This document shows, piece after piece, positions 9,510 through 19,506 of a stretch of DNA of 40,317 nt. How positions within the stretch are numbered: position 1 is the first letter of the stretch; every line of letters starts with the position of its first letter. The stretch comes from Fragilaria crotonensis (taxonomy: Eukaryota > Bacillariophyta > Fragilariophyceae > Fragilariales > Fragilariaceae): assembly GCA_022925895.1 (NCBI GenBank), contig JAKSYS010000584.1:1-40317 (forward strand), read 5' to 3'. The notes under the pieces are model-generated. The model had not been told where the DNA came from and did not search any database. It was given only the letters and a program-made list of their open reading frames with translations. Made by a program: the position numbers and the translations under genes.

Positions 9510-12191
9510 ATGGGTAAGCCATCAGCCAATGCAAAGAAAGGTATCAAGACCATGTTTCACTTACCATGGAAAAAGTCGACAGTACCTGCCGCAACAAAAA
9601 CGAAGCACAGGTTCGTGGCGTCGTTCGAGTCAGTGGCGCGAGACCCAGTCGCACAATGCGTTGTTCTCCTTCTATTTGTTACGTCTGTCTGCTTGATCTT
9701 GAAGGCAAGAAGAAGAAGAATAAAACTGAAGGCTGCACAATCAATGTTATCCTCCACGTCTGTCCCGGTGAAGGAAGTATGCCTGCATTCGCTTTCCTCG
9801 CCCAAAGATGAGGGCAAACTTTGCACTTCGCCAGTCGTACAATCGACTGCAAGCAAAAATGAAACCGCTTCTGCGCGATCCCAAACCCCGACAACGCCCC
9901 CTGCGGTGCTTCAATCAGAAAATCAAAAGTGGGATGCGAGTCCTCGGGCAAGCACTGCAGGCTTGATGTCAAAACTAACCATTGAAGGCGGCCCATTGAG
10001 TGATGGGGATTCCTGTCACTCGCATGAAACGAGTAGGCATTCGAATTCAGAGGAAAGTTCGATTCAACACAGTCTCTCGACCGCGAGTAATAGCTCAGGT
10101 TACCAACGTCGAAACTACAATCGATCCACCAGCTGGGGATCTTGCTTCACTTGTGATTCCAGCACGATCGGTGGAGCGTCGTTCATTTCTTCAAATAGCA
10201 AGCCAGCATATCTTACCATCTATTACGCTTCTCAATCAGGAACTTCCGCGTATTTTTCGGCTCAGTTGCAAAGAGAAGCTGCTGAGATGGGATTTGACGT
10301 CGCATTGCGATCCGTGCGCTCGTTGGAGGAGCACCTTAGAGATGAACTCTTCCCTGAAGAAGAGCTCGGAAAGTATTGCTGCCGCATACGTCAAAGGGCG
10401 GCAAACAGCGGGGACGTGCTGCCTTCTTGTGTCCACCTATCACGATGGTGGACCGACGGATGATGCTCAAGCATTTGTCGAGCTTTTGCATTCCATAAAA
10501 TCAACCGACTGCCTTAGAGGCCTTCGATACTCTGTGTTTGGGTTTGGCGATTCTGGTTACGGGCAAACCTATAATGCACAGGGAAAGCTATATGACAAAT
10601 TGTTAGATCAACTTGGTGCCAAGCGAATCACTTCCTTGGGCTTGGAGACCAGGCGAAGGATGTGGAGTACGACTTTGAAATATTTAAATGGCGAAAGCTC
10701 TTTCCAAGGCTTGCAGACCTTTCGGTCCGTGACTCTTTCAAACAAGTACCGCTGTCGGGCGACGAAACAGGAGAGCCTTCAGACGAAATTGGCAAGGAGA
10801 AGAAAAAGAAAGGGCGACTGTCTAGAAACAAGTCAAGTGCGTCGCTTAGTGACCCCGATGGAGGGTTTGACCTGCAAATCATCGACGCCTCGATGGTCGA
10901 GATGCCACGTTCGCCACCAGTTGGGAAGATACATGCTTCTGCCAGACATTTTGTCAAAGGTGTCGAATGTCCTGTGAAGCAAGTCAAGAAATTATGGCAG
11001 GATGTGGATGATGCAACAGTGACTGGAAGACCATCTTCGGCTTTGCTCATGGAGATTGATATCTCGCCATCTCCGGATGATGGCGGTATTGAATGTTTTC
11101 GGTACGAAACTGGTGACTATGTTTGCGTGCTTCCAGTCAACAACATTAGCATTGTCGAAGAAGTGGCAAAGCATCTCGACGTTAGTGTTGATACCACCTT
11201 CATGTTGGTTCCAAAGAACGAGAACGACCCCGAGGACTTCGAGCCTCCGTTTCCCACTCCTTGCACTGTTCGAGACTACCTATCATTCTACTGCGAATTG
11301 TCGACCCCACCTCGTCGCTCCATCGTGCGATCATTGTCGCAGTTTGCTACTTTTGATGGCGACCGCGACGAGTTGTACCGAATCTCTTCTGTGAAGAACT
11401 GCCAAGAGTTCCAGCGTCGGGTAGTGGACGAAAACATGGGACTTGCGGATCTCATAACAACGTACTTCCCTTCCATTCAGATTCCCTTGGCAAAGTTTAT
11501 TCGTCACTGTTCACCTCTTCAGCCTCGATGGTACAGTGCTTCGAGCTCTTCGCTAGTGAACCCTCACTCACTGTCTATCACTTTCTCTGTTCTATCTATC
11601 CCGCGAACAATCGACACCTCCGTTTGTCGTGGAGTCTGTTCGCACTACATGGCAAGCCTGTCCCGAGAGTCGAATGACAGGTGTCGTATCACCCGGATGG
11701 GAAGCTCCGGATTTGTCGCACCGAAAGATTCGACGACACCACTTGTCATGGTATGCAATGGGACTGGAATATCCCCGTTCAGAGCGCTTCTCCAAGAAAT
11801 AAACTACAAGAAGACGGTTCTCAAGCAAGAAATTGGACCTGCTGTACTATTCTACGGAATTCGCCGGCGGGACTACGACTTGCTCTTCAAGGAAGAGCTC
11901 GATACTTATCTTGAAAACGGATCGCTGGCTGATCTGTATGTAGCATGCAGCCGAGAGACTGAACAGAAGGTTTATGTTCAAGATCTTCTTGCTCAGCACA
12001 GTGCGCAGGTTTGGACACTGCTTCAATCTGGCGCCCACATCTATACATGCGGTTCTACCTCGATGACGAACGACGTAGACACCGTGCTACGAAGCATGGC
12101 ATCGCGCTTTCTCGGTCCAGTGGAAGCAAGTGCATTCATGGATGAGATTGAGAAGGAGCATCGCTACGTGAAAGAAGGCTGGACACTCTAG
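9510..12191 (+). CDS. Membrane-anchored diflavin reductase 2, tandem paralogue, frameshifted
   Basis: Same architecture as the gene upstream, without its intron. It has a basic N-terminus, one membrane segment (VAQCVVLLLFVTSVCLIL, about residues 48-65), a Ser-rich linker, a flavodoxin domain (YYASQSGTSAYF, STYHDGGPTDD, VFGFGDSGYG), an FAD domain (QPRWYSASSSS, GVCSHYMASL) and an NADPH domain (CNGTGISPF, FYGIRRRDYD, CSRETEQKVYVQDLL, GAHIYTCGS). It ends in GWTL, with an aromatic residue near the C-terminus as in P450 reductases. The frame breaks at about 10369, 10426 and 10644; restoring one G, one C and one G recovers the family sequence without a gap (for example GKVLLPH and AAFLVSTYHDGG) and gives about 894 aa. 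Unlike its neighbour it keeps the GTGISPF nucleotide-binding loop uninterrupted. It converges with the SET gene, 90 bases away. Confidence 0.82.
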
Positions 12192-12280
12192 GCTCAAGGT
12201 GGTATGACCGGTGGTGCGCCCACCAGGCTTTATAGAGAATTCTAAGTGCAAAGCATATTTGGCAAACGCAGCGCATTCGT

Positions 12281-13864
12281 CTACCAATCGTAATCAGCAC
12301 CCCCAGGTAATCTCGTTTGTCCAAATCCAAGTTCCGGGTCTACCATGTCATCTTCAGGACTCCAATCAGAATCTAGTCCAAGATCTTTCAAACGGCGTTC
12401 TTGGTAGTACTCCTTCAAATCCAGCGCCTCCCTTTCTCGTTTCAAGAATTCCATGGTCTTGGTTAGAGCCTTTGTCTCCGCCTCGCGTAGTTGCACACAT
12501 ACATCCCGACCACCTTCCGGACACGTTGCCAAATCATCCAAAGCCTTTTGACACGCGTCAACAATAGTCGTGACCACCTGCAATTCATTTTGCTCACTCA
12601 CAGGCAACGACATGAAACCCCACACTTCTTTGCGAAAAATACTTTCCAGCAAGAACGCATCGGTGCCTCCCAGTTTGCAGAGTCGCACAAACTGTACCAT
12701 GGCTTGATCCGGTTCGCCATCACGACCAATGTCAGAAATGACGTCAAATGCCTGTATGGGATCCATAGGTGCCTGGTCGTATGTTTCGAATTCCAAAATA
12801 TCCATCTTGTCATCGTAGAAACGATCTTCTGGGTCAAGTTCAAAAGTGAGTTCTGAGACTGCTGTCTTCCACACCTTGGGTGGGCAAAATCCATGCTCAA
12901 GCAAGTAATCAGCAGCGCTTTTCGGGCCGTACGAGCAGAAGACTTCTTCACCTGCGTCATACTTGGCACCAGCAACGAGAACAGCACCACGAGTTGTTCC
13001 AAAAGTCCCCATAGTACCACCCTCCACTTCGCGCCCTTTCTTGTCATCGTGATTGGCATAATCCAATATCGGCATTAATCGAAGGCTACCATCGGTGAAG
13101 AACGTCCTAGACGTAGCCAAAATCATGGCCCACTTGTATCCCTGTGCGTTAAAACAAGGAATAGTATCACCATTCCATTTGACAAATGGCGGAAACGTAG
13201 TTCGGTCCTTGGACCAGACGCGCTCTTCCAGCCAAGCAGCGTCTTCTTCAATGTCATCTAACCGACGATAAATTTTGTTCGTCGAGGATGACTGCAAAAC
13301 CTCTTGATCTTCTTCCGACCACATGTAGGGATGTTGTTCTGTTTCCGTCGGCGAAGGCAAGGATGTGACCCATGCTTGCATAAAGCTTTGAACCCCGGCA
13401 GTTCGTTGCGGACGCGCAATCCCTCCCTGCTGATCGACCCGAGCCACTTCATTCAGAATCAGCAGAGCGATTAATCCGGCATCACCAGTCCAACCATCGT
13501 AGGCCTCTGGTAATTTATCGCGAAAGACAACGTTGCGAGCAAGATCAGGAGTTAAGGAGAACATGTCATCATATGGCATGGCCAAGACGGTTTCTCCATT
13601 CTTGATGTTGGACGTTGCGATCAATCCTAGTCGGCCTGTAGAGGGGGAAGGACCAATGGTGACTTTGCATGTCTTTGTGACTTCTGTTGTTTTGAGTGCT
13701 TCTAGAAGCGCATCAGCAGGGGATGCAAACAATCGAGAGTCCGATGTTGATGCCTGTCCATGGCATTCAACCAGGAACGACGGCCTTCTCTCCCACGTTG
13801 TGAAGGCACCGGCCAACACTGTGAAGTACAGTATTGTTGAGGCAGTGATAATGAATCTCATCAT
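12281..13864 (-). CDS. Plastid-targeted SET-domain lysine methyltransferase (Rubisco LSMT-like)
   Basis: A complete frame of 527 aa. The ATG at 13864 is chosen because it starts a clear signal peptide (MMRFIITASTILYFTVLAGA) ending in AGAF-TTWERRP, which fits the Phe at the cleavage site of diatom plastid precursors; upstream in this frame only a GTG is available. The SET domain has the N-terminal SPSTGRLGLIATSNIKNGE segment, the ILDYANHDD motif (about residues 266-274) and CSYGPKSAADYLLEHGFCP (about 310-328), which binds S-adenosylmethionine and the lysine substrate. An alpha-helical C-terminal region follows, like the Rubisco-substrate-binding domain. Relatives methylate Rubisco large subunit, aldolase or other proteins. 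The substrate here is unknown. It is divergent from RAE1, with 327 bases between the two start codons. Confidence 0.87.
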   Translation of the reverse strand: MMRFIITASTILYFTVLAGAFTTWERRPSFLVECHGQASTSDSRLFASPADALLEALKTTEVTKTCKVTIGPSPSTGRLGLIATSNIKNGETVLAMPYDDMFSLTPDLARNVVFRDKLPEAYDGWTGDAGLIALLILNEVARVDQQGGIARPQRTAGVQSFMQAWVTSLPSPTETEQHPYMWSEEDQEVLQSSSTNKIYRRLDDIEEDAAWLEERVWSKDRTTFPPFVKWNGDTIPCFNAQGYKWAMILATSRTFFTDGSLRLMPILDYANHDDKKGREVEGGTMGTFGTTRGAVLVAGAKYDAGEEVFCSYGPKSAADYLLEHGFCPPKVWKTAVSELTFELDPEDRFYDDKMDILEFETYDQAPMDPIQAFDVISDIGRDGEPDQAMVQFVRLCKLGGTDAFLLESIFRKEVWGFMSLPVSEQNELQVVTTIVDACQKALDDLATCPEGGRDVCVQLREAETKALTKTMEFLKREREALDLKEYYQERRLKDLGLDSDWSPEDDMVDPELGFGQTRLPGGADYDW

Positions 13865-14191
13865 GATGCCGTTGCTGATCAGTGTATTGGATGCACCCTG
13901 GTACACTAGTTAGCCTGGCGTATTGCGTGTTTCGAGACAAGAGCACCGGTTAATGGATGGGATTGATGATTGATTGATGGTCGTGATGTGGGCGATGGAT
14001 TCATGTATCCAAGATATCCCAACTCCCAACCACTTCTCACGATACGGTTCAACTTGGCACTGGTCATACCGTTACTGTATGGCATCTTACTCAATCGGAA
14101 TCTTCACTCGAATACGATATAAAATTTCAAATTGGAAGGAATCCTAATCACAAGTCACTAAACGAAGTTGATAAAAACCCGAAAGTGCACC
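13865..14191. promoter_or_regulatory. Shared intergenic region of the SET and RAE1 genes
   Basis: A 327-bp gap between two divergently oriented ATGs, so both promoters must lie here. It holds a run of ATTGATG/GATTGATT repeats around 13958-13980. No TATA element stands out. Co-regulation is inference. Confidence 0.45.
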
Positions 14192-15403
14192 ATGTCGGCA
14201 TTTGGAGCCGCAACGGGGACGCAGTCCAGTATCGCTCCAACTGATTGCAACGTTCCACAGGCAGGAAATGATGGAATATCTTCGTTGCGATGGAGTCCAA
14301 ACGCGAATATTTTGGTTTCATCCAATTGGGATGGAGGGGTGCGGTGTTGGGAAGTACAAGAGCAGGGTGGTCAAATACGTGCCCTCCCGAAGGCCCAAGG
14401 TGAGTTAAAATTCCGTTTTCGATGTTTTCCGTACCATAGTCTACGTAGCTCTCGGCATCTGATGTTACATATGAGACGAATGAATCCCTTGGTCACTCAA
14501 TAGTATGCCGTCTCTCACTTTTTGTTGTTTCACCTTTCACCGTTAGTAAATCATGAACCCAACAGCAGCGTCCTCGATTGTTGCTTCTCGGCTGACGGTT
14601 CCACCGTTTTCTCCTGTGGTACCGATAAGGCTGTCCGCATGTGGCAGCTTGGAGGCGCACCTCCTCCAAACGGTCTAGCACAACAGATTGGGGCTCACGA
14701 CGCACCAGTCAAAGCAGTCTGTTTCCTCCCTCGCACTAACTTGGTGGTAAGCGGCGGCTGGGATCGTAAGCTTAAATTCTGGGATTGCCGATCCTCCAAT
14801 CCTGTGGGGGTCTTGGATTTACCCGAACGGGTCTATGCTATGGACGCGCGCGAGGATTTGTTAGTGGTGGCAACTGCCAATCGACACATTTTGGCCTACG
14901 ATGTTTCGGGGCAACCGCGGGAACATTCCCGAAAGGAGTCTCCCCTCAAGTACCAATCCCGATGCGTCACGGCATTTCCAGATCGCGCGGGCTTCGCGGT
15001 GGGTTCGATTGAAGGACGCGTGGCTATTCATTATCTGCAAAAGGTCCCAGGGAAGGATTCGTTTGCCTTCAAGTGCCATCGACAAGATGCCAACGTATAC
15101 GCTGTCAATGGTATCTGCTTTCACAATCAGTTCGGTACATTTGCAACCTATGGTTCCGACGGCGTTGTCAATTTTTGGGATAAGGATAACAAGCAGCGGC
15201 TCAAGGGATTTCCACCTATTGGGCGGCCAATTTCGTGCGCCAGTTTCAATGCGAACGGAAATCTATTCGCGTACGCATCAAGCTATGATTGGAGTAAGGG
15301 ATCAACTTATCATACGCCACAGACACCTGACGAAATATTTGTTCACTACGTTGTGGAAGATGAAATCAAACCCAAGAACAAAAAGGGTTTGAAAGGGCGG
15401 TAA
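14192..15403 (+). CDS. RAE1: RAE1/Gle2-like WD40 mRNA export factor
   Basis: Two exons, 14192-14399 and 14547-15403, joined over a 147-nt GTGAGT...GTTAG intron at phase 1, give 354 aa, close to the usual 350-370. The start at 14192 (CACCATGTCG) has a good context; the frame upstream begins only with TTG. WD40 blades run along the whole protein: SSNWDGGVRCWEV, GTDKAVRMWQLGG, GGWDRKLKFWDCRSSNP, LPERVYAMD, SIEGRVAIHYL, FKCHRQD..VYAVNGICFH, YGSDGVVNFWDKD and FAYASSYDWSKG. The SSNP, ERVYAMD, FKCHR and ASSYDWSKG segments are diagnostic of RAE1/Gle2 as opposed to BUB3. The protein docks at nuclear pores with NUP98 and acts in mRNA export and mitosis (known of the family). Confidence 0.95.
14400..14546 (+). 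other. Intron of the RAE1 gene
   Basis: The donor is GTGAGT after CCCAAG and the acceptor is TTTCACCGTTAG. The splice completes a Val codon and joins KAQ to VNHEPNSSVLDC, as expected for the RAE1 fold. Confidence 0.88.
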
Positions 15404-16199
15404 AGCACGAAGCAGAAGGGATAGACACATTCGTGACTACGTTAACTGTATCGTCACAACCTCTGATGGAAGCAGCCTACCAGCATTAAACAGCTGTCAA
15501 AAGAGTATGTCTTGAAACCAAATTTAATTATTTGGCACGCCGTCAGATCCGATTAGGTTTCACCAATTTGACGTCAGCGCGTACCAATCAGGACCTGAGC
15601 GGAGTATACACTGCAGTACAAGGATTTTCCCGAGAGTCATACAATTAAAGTATACTTTCCGACCTGCCCTAAGGTCCAGTTGTGCGTACGTTCTGGTACA
15701 AACGACACGTAGGAACAAGGGCAAACGTCGAAAATCATACACTTAGTTGTATGACTTTCCGGGCGGCCCTAATCCAATTCACGTCCATGTTTTGACGAGC
15801 GTTGACAGTTAAAGAATGGTTATTCCCCTGTACTTACTTCAACATTTTGAATTTCGCGCACTAATCGAGATTGTACGACAGTACTTGAAGTACAGTACAT
15901 AAGAAAAATGAACGACAATAGAGCAGTACTACAGTAGTACAGTACCTATATATCCAGCGTCGTGTCGTGGCAGTTTGTGCTGCTTGAACTAAGACAACAA
16001 CTATGCATGCTGAGAAATATTAAATAATAGCAAGTGTATTTTACCTGCTACCACTGTGCCTAAGATGAAGGTATTTGACTCACATGGATAGGCACAACAC
16101 TCCTGTGGGATCTGCTGCTGCAATCATTTTTCACTAGGTGACATCATGACAATGGCAAATTAAAGTATTGCTACTCTGATGAGTCGATAACTTTTCCAA
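15404..16199. other. Repeat-rich intergenic DNA
   Basis: No gene is seen. Two imperfect direct copies of a roughly 40-bp segment (TCATACA..., then CTTTCCG..., then GCCCTAA) lie near 15638 and 15736, each with an internal near-palindrome around CATACA/TGTATG. CAGATCCGATTAGGTTTC at about 15545 recurs at about 26675. GTAC palindromes are dense at 15880-15950. Confidence 0.45.
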
Positions 16200-16790
16200 A
16201 AGAAAGACACATGAATCGCCAGCAGTTTTGTTGACTCCTACTAGGGGATGTTGGTCATGATCAGAAATGTCTTGATGTGACAGCTTCTTCTGTACTTTCA
16301 CCTTGTACTGCATTGTATGAGGACGTCAGTAGTACTACTAGACCTCTGTTAATTACTGGCGCATTTTGCATTTTGAGGCCTCTGCTTGGGTGTGATTGTA
16401 GTGCCCGTGTGTCCCTTGATTCTGATGTTTCCAAAGCTTGCACCATTGTTCCCAACATATGAGTTGGATTAAATTTGCCTGCCACGCCAAGCTAGTATAT
16501 TGATTGAGGTCATCATTGCCATCTCATTGAGGGGATGAGTTGTAGCATTGCTGGTGTTGACTCCAGCCCATGCTAAATCTCCTCCAAAATAATGGAGCCC
16601 ATCCAATCCTGTTTTGTTGTATGATTATGTGTTGCACTGTGGGGTGATAGTTCTCACATACCAGTTCAGGAGCAGAACCAGCACTGGCATAGCCCATCCA
16701 ACAATAGAGCAGCAGCAGAAAGGTGTTTGGGCGGCTGAAGAAAGAAATTGCAGGTTAAGTCCAGTCAAGAACTGATTGTGTCATTCTATG
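16200..16790 (-). pseudogene. Decayed LINE fragment (C-terminal part of an RT polyprotein)
   Basis: Read in several frames on the minus strand, this stretch gives pieces that parallel the C-terminal domain of the LINE at the right edge of the window. It has RIGWAPLFWRRFSMGW, against SIGWRQTINRRFSAEW there, and then LIQLICWEQWCKLWKHQNQ, against LICLIWKEWQKLWKIRNEE there. Stops and shifts interrupt it, so it is a relic of a related, not identical, element. The open piece at 16261-16485 is part of it in another frame. Confidence 0.5.
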
Positions 16791-17965
16791 CAATTGCTAA
16801 GCTCAGCACATCATATAGTAGCTAGTACTAGTACTAGTACTAGTAGCCTAATGCTGAGGCAAGAAGTGATGCTTGTGCATTCTTGAGTGGATGACCTGGA
16901 CAAAAAGATTCACTTGTGATTTCTGCCATCACATTTGTTTGCTTGATCAGGAATTGACCACATGAGTAGTACGGGCCACTAAAGTCTGGTGAATTATTAT
17001 ACTAGAATGAGCCTCCCAGTTGATCAATTTCTTAAAGGAAGATAGATTACATGCATTCTTTTGTCAAATGTTTTGGCAAATGCCCCATGAACAGAAGTTT
17101 GTGAATCCACCAGTGATGGTCCAATTGGGAGGAATTAATGGACTCTAGCTAAAGGAAACATGAGAACAATCCCACAGAGTTGTGAATTGCTGGTAATACT
17201 CTGCTGAGAGTGTATCTGGACTCTGGAGTACAAGTTGTAAGTACTGTACTGCTAGAGCCAAAAGCACTACTGTACTACGGAATGTATTACTGAATTAAAT
17301 ACGGAATGTACTTAGTACTATGAAATTGAGTACTACTGTACTGAATTTACTACGGAAATCACATGCGTACCGAATTACGTAGTGATGTACGTAATGTAGT
17401 AATGTACTTGTACTGTACCTGGTACTAGTACTCGGAGTACAATGTATTGCACTACGTAATGCAGTACTCGAGTATTAGTACTATGTAATGTCCTACGTAA
17501 TGCCCTATGTAAAGCGATACACACATTCCTGTCTTATTGATACTTCATGGTTGTCGTTTCAATATAACTAACATTGGATAACTACATTTCCTGATACCAT
17601 TTACGTACCTTTTCAGAGTCATACCTTAGTAGGTGTATGATTTCCTCCACCGCTTATCAGGACGCTCTCAGTATGTTACTGTCTTACTGTAGTACTGTAT
17701 GTCAGTACGTTGAACGTGAAGACATCAGTACTGTGGTATGATAGTCAAGGGAAGTCGCTGGGAAATCCTCCAAGCGGTGCGGCTTTTTATTGGTTGCGCA
17801 GCCGTCAAGTTCTACGGCGAAGTACTGTACGTATATAATTCGATTTTTCCAAAATACCGGGTACTGTAGTACTGTGCGCTGAACCTGGTTTGGCAGACAA
17901 GCCATCTGCTGCCTTTCTTTCAAAAATGTGTCAAAAGGGTCCAATGACATCGCGTGGGGAACAAG
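16791..17965. other. Low-complexity GTAC/ACTAGT region
   Basis: A small microsatellite of ACTAGT units lies at 16821-16847. From about 17220 to 17520 the DNA is almost wholly made of GTAC, TACGTAATG and TACGGAATG words. No gene is seen. Minus-strand fragments at 17050-17180 look protein-like but are too short to name. Confidence 0.5.
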
Positions 17966-18590
17966 ATCCCGAGTATCGTTGTGTTTGTTTAATTGCTGTT
18001 TAAAACACCCTGTTTTAAACAGCTGTTTAAAACAACTTTTTTTTTCACAAAAAACAATTTGTTTAATTGAAATCGAGGTTAGGGTTAAGGTTTTACGGTT
18101 ATGATGCGGTTTTTTCATCGACAAGTCTCATTGCTCATCACATAACTATACTGTTTATAGGTTGAAACAGCATCAAAATGCAGAACATCAGTTAAGTGAT
18201 GCATGTGAGACAATTCAATACATTTTGATTCAAGAATGGTGAGACAAAAGGATGTTATCAGTGGACACTTAGGGGATCCATACCATTCAGTTGGTGGGAT
18301 ACCTGCATGCAACAAGGCAGAGTATTGTCAGGCATGAGTGCAAATATAAGTTCATGCTGATTAGTCCTCAGGGCTCCTTTCTATCTTGGTTATCCTTGTT
18401 GTCTTGTTCTCAAGGCTTTGAACCGTATTGATTGGTGGTCTACTCCGAGTACTTGTTGACTACTTGGAGTACTGTAGTACTTACAACTGTGAACTGTTGC
18501 TGTTCTAAACAAAGTTGTTTTAAACAGTTTAAAACTGTTTAAAACAAATTCAAAATCTGAATTTGTTTAAAACACAACGATAATCCCGAG
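17966..18590. mobile_element. MITE with 8-bp target duplication and TTTAAAC subterminal repeats
   Basis: A 609-bp element at 17974-18582 is flanked by an exact 8-bp direct repeat ATCCCGAG (17966-17973 and 18583-18590). The ends are 13-bp perfect inverted repeats, TATCGTTGTGTTT. Just inside, both ends carry several copies of the palindromic word TGTTTAAAACA/TGTTTTAAACA (18000-18035 and 18510-18570), probable transposase-binding sites. There is no coding capacity. The 8-bp duplication suggests a hAT-like transposase, though the terminal bases differ from the usual CAGNG start, so other families with 8-bp duplications (P, Merlin) stay possible. Confidence 0.85.
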
Positions 18591-18966
18591 ACTCAAGCGG
18601 TTCCGCAGATTGTATGTGTGTACATGTTGACATGGTACTAGTACAAGTACTTGTACCAGCAAACCGGCAAAGGATTCAAGAATGGAGCTGATCGTTCCAG
18701 AACCCTCCACCATTTCCTCATGTCTGAACGCGAGGCCTTTCCTAACGATGCTTTGTTGGCTCAACTTAACATTTAGATTCGTTATATGACATAGTAATGG
18801 AATTATGAAGGCAAATGATACTGAGTACTTGCTTATGTCCGTGTACTCGGGTGCTTCACTGTGGGATTACTACTGAGGCAGTCAACTGATTCAACCAACA
18901 ATCTCGAAAGATTTGTGCAAACATACTGCTCAAATCCACTGTGATGCGGGCGACCACATGATTTCG
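18591..18966. other. Intergenic
   Basis: No gene is seen. A perfect-looking palindrome around TACTAGTACAAGTACTTGTACC lies near 18640. The remainder is unremarkable. Confidence 0.4.
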
Positions 18967-19506
18967 CTAAGGAGAAGGGGACATTATTGTGCTTCCGGAG
19001 CGTTGATGATCAAGTGTGTCCATCGCGGGATTTGAAATTGTTCTTCGGAAGTCTTTGAGCACTTTCATATGCGATTTGTTATTCCGAGCTTCTCTGCGCT
19101 TCGTAACTTCGAGAGAATCGACAGCAACGCTATCGTAGCCGTCATCATCGAATTGTTCATCGGTCTTCTTGAAACTCTGCTGGACAACGTCAAGATTAAG
19201 GATCAGCACACGCTCGAGTGCATCTTCCAGGTAACGCGCTTCTGCTCGAAGACAGTCCTCGAGGTATTCGAAGCCAGCGTGTTGATCAGATTCATCACTT
19301 CCTAGATCGACGGTGTTGAGCACGCATCTGAGCTCCGGATGGTAATCGATACGTTCGCTTGAAGTTCGGTTTGTGCGGGAGGGAAGCAACCCTGTCCTGC
19401 GTTGATCATGCTCCCGCAGTCTCCTGCCAAGGATATTGACATCACGGATGCTGCGTGCTGACGATGTCGCAGTTGGAGAGCGACGGATTTCGTGAATACT
19501 ATTCAT
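18967..19506 (-). CDS. Hypothetical protein, 179 aa, hydrophilic
   Basis: A complete frame from an ATG at 19506 to a stop at 18967. I do not recognise the family. The composition is protein-like: rich in Arg, Asp, Glu and Ser, with no membrane segment or signal peptide. A probably helical acidic stretch lies in the middle (AGFEYLEDCLRAEARYLEDALE), followed by an acidic FDDDGYDS segment and a basic C-terminal part (TKRREARNNKSHMKVLKDFRR). The plus strand is open over part of the same DNA, which weakens the case. It stands alone between repeats, so it may be a lineage-specific gene or a fragment. Confidence 0.45.
   Translation of the reverse strand: MNSIHEIRRSPTATSSARSIRDVNILGRRLREHDQRRTGLLPSRTNRTSSERIDYHPELRCVLNTVDLGSDESDQHAGFEYLEDCLRAEARYLEDALERVLILNLDVVQQSFKKTDEQFDDDGYDSVAVDSLEVTKRREARNNKSHMKVLKDFRRTISNPAMDTLDHQRSGSTIMSPSP

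Noticed and set aside
4540-12191. Insertional RNA editing as the cause of the missing bases
   Set aside because: It would unite the one-base losses, but it is unknown for nuclear genes of this group and also would have to act on a LINE. RNA reads with added bases against accurate genomic reads without them would revive it.
13865-13906. Upstream start of the SET gene
   Set aside because: The frame begins with GTG and would put a non-hydrophobic leader before the signal peptide.
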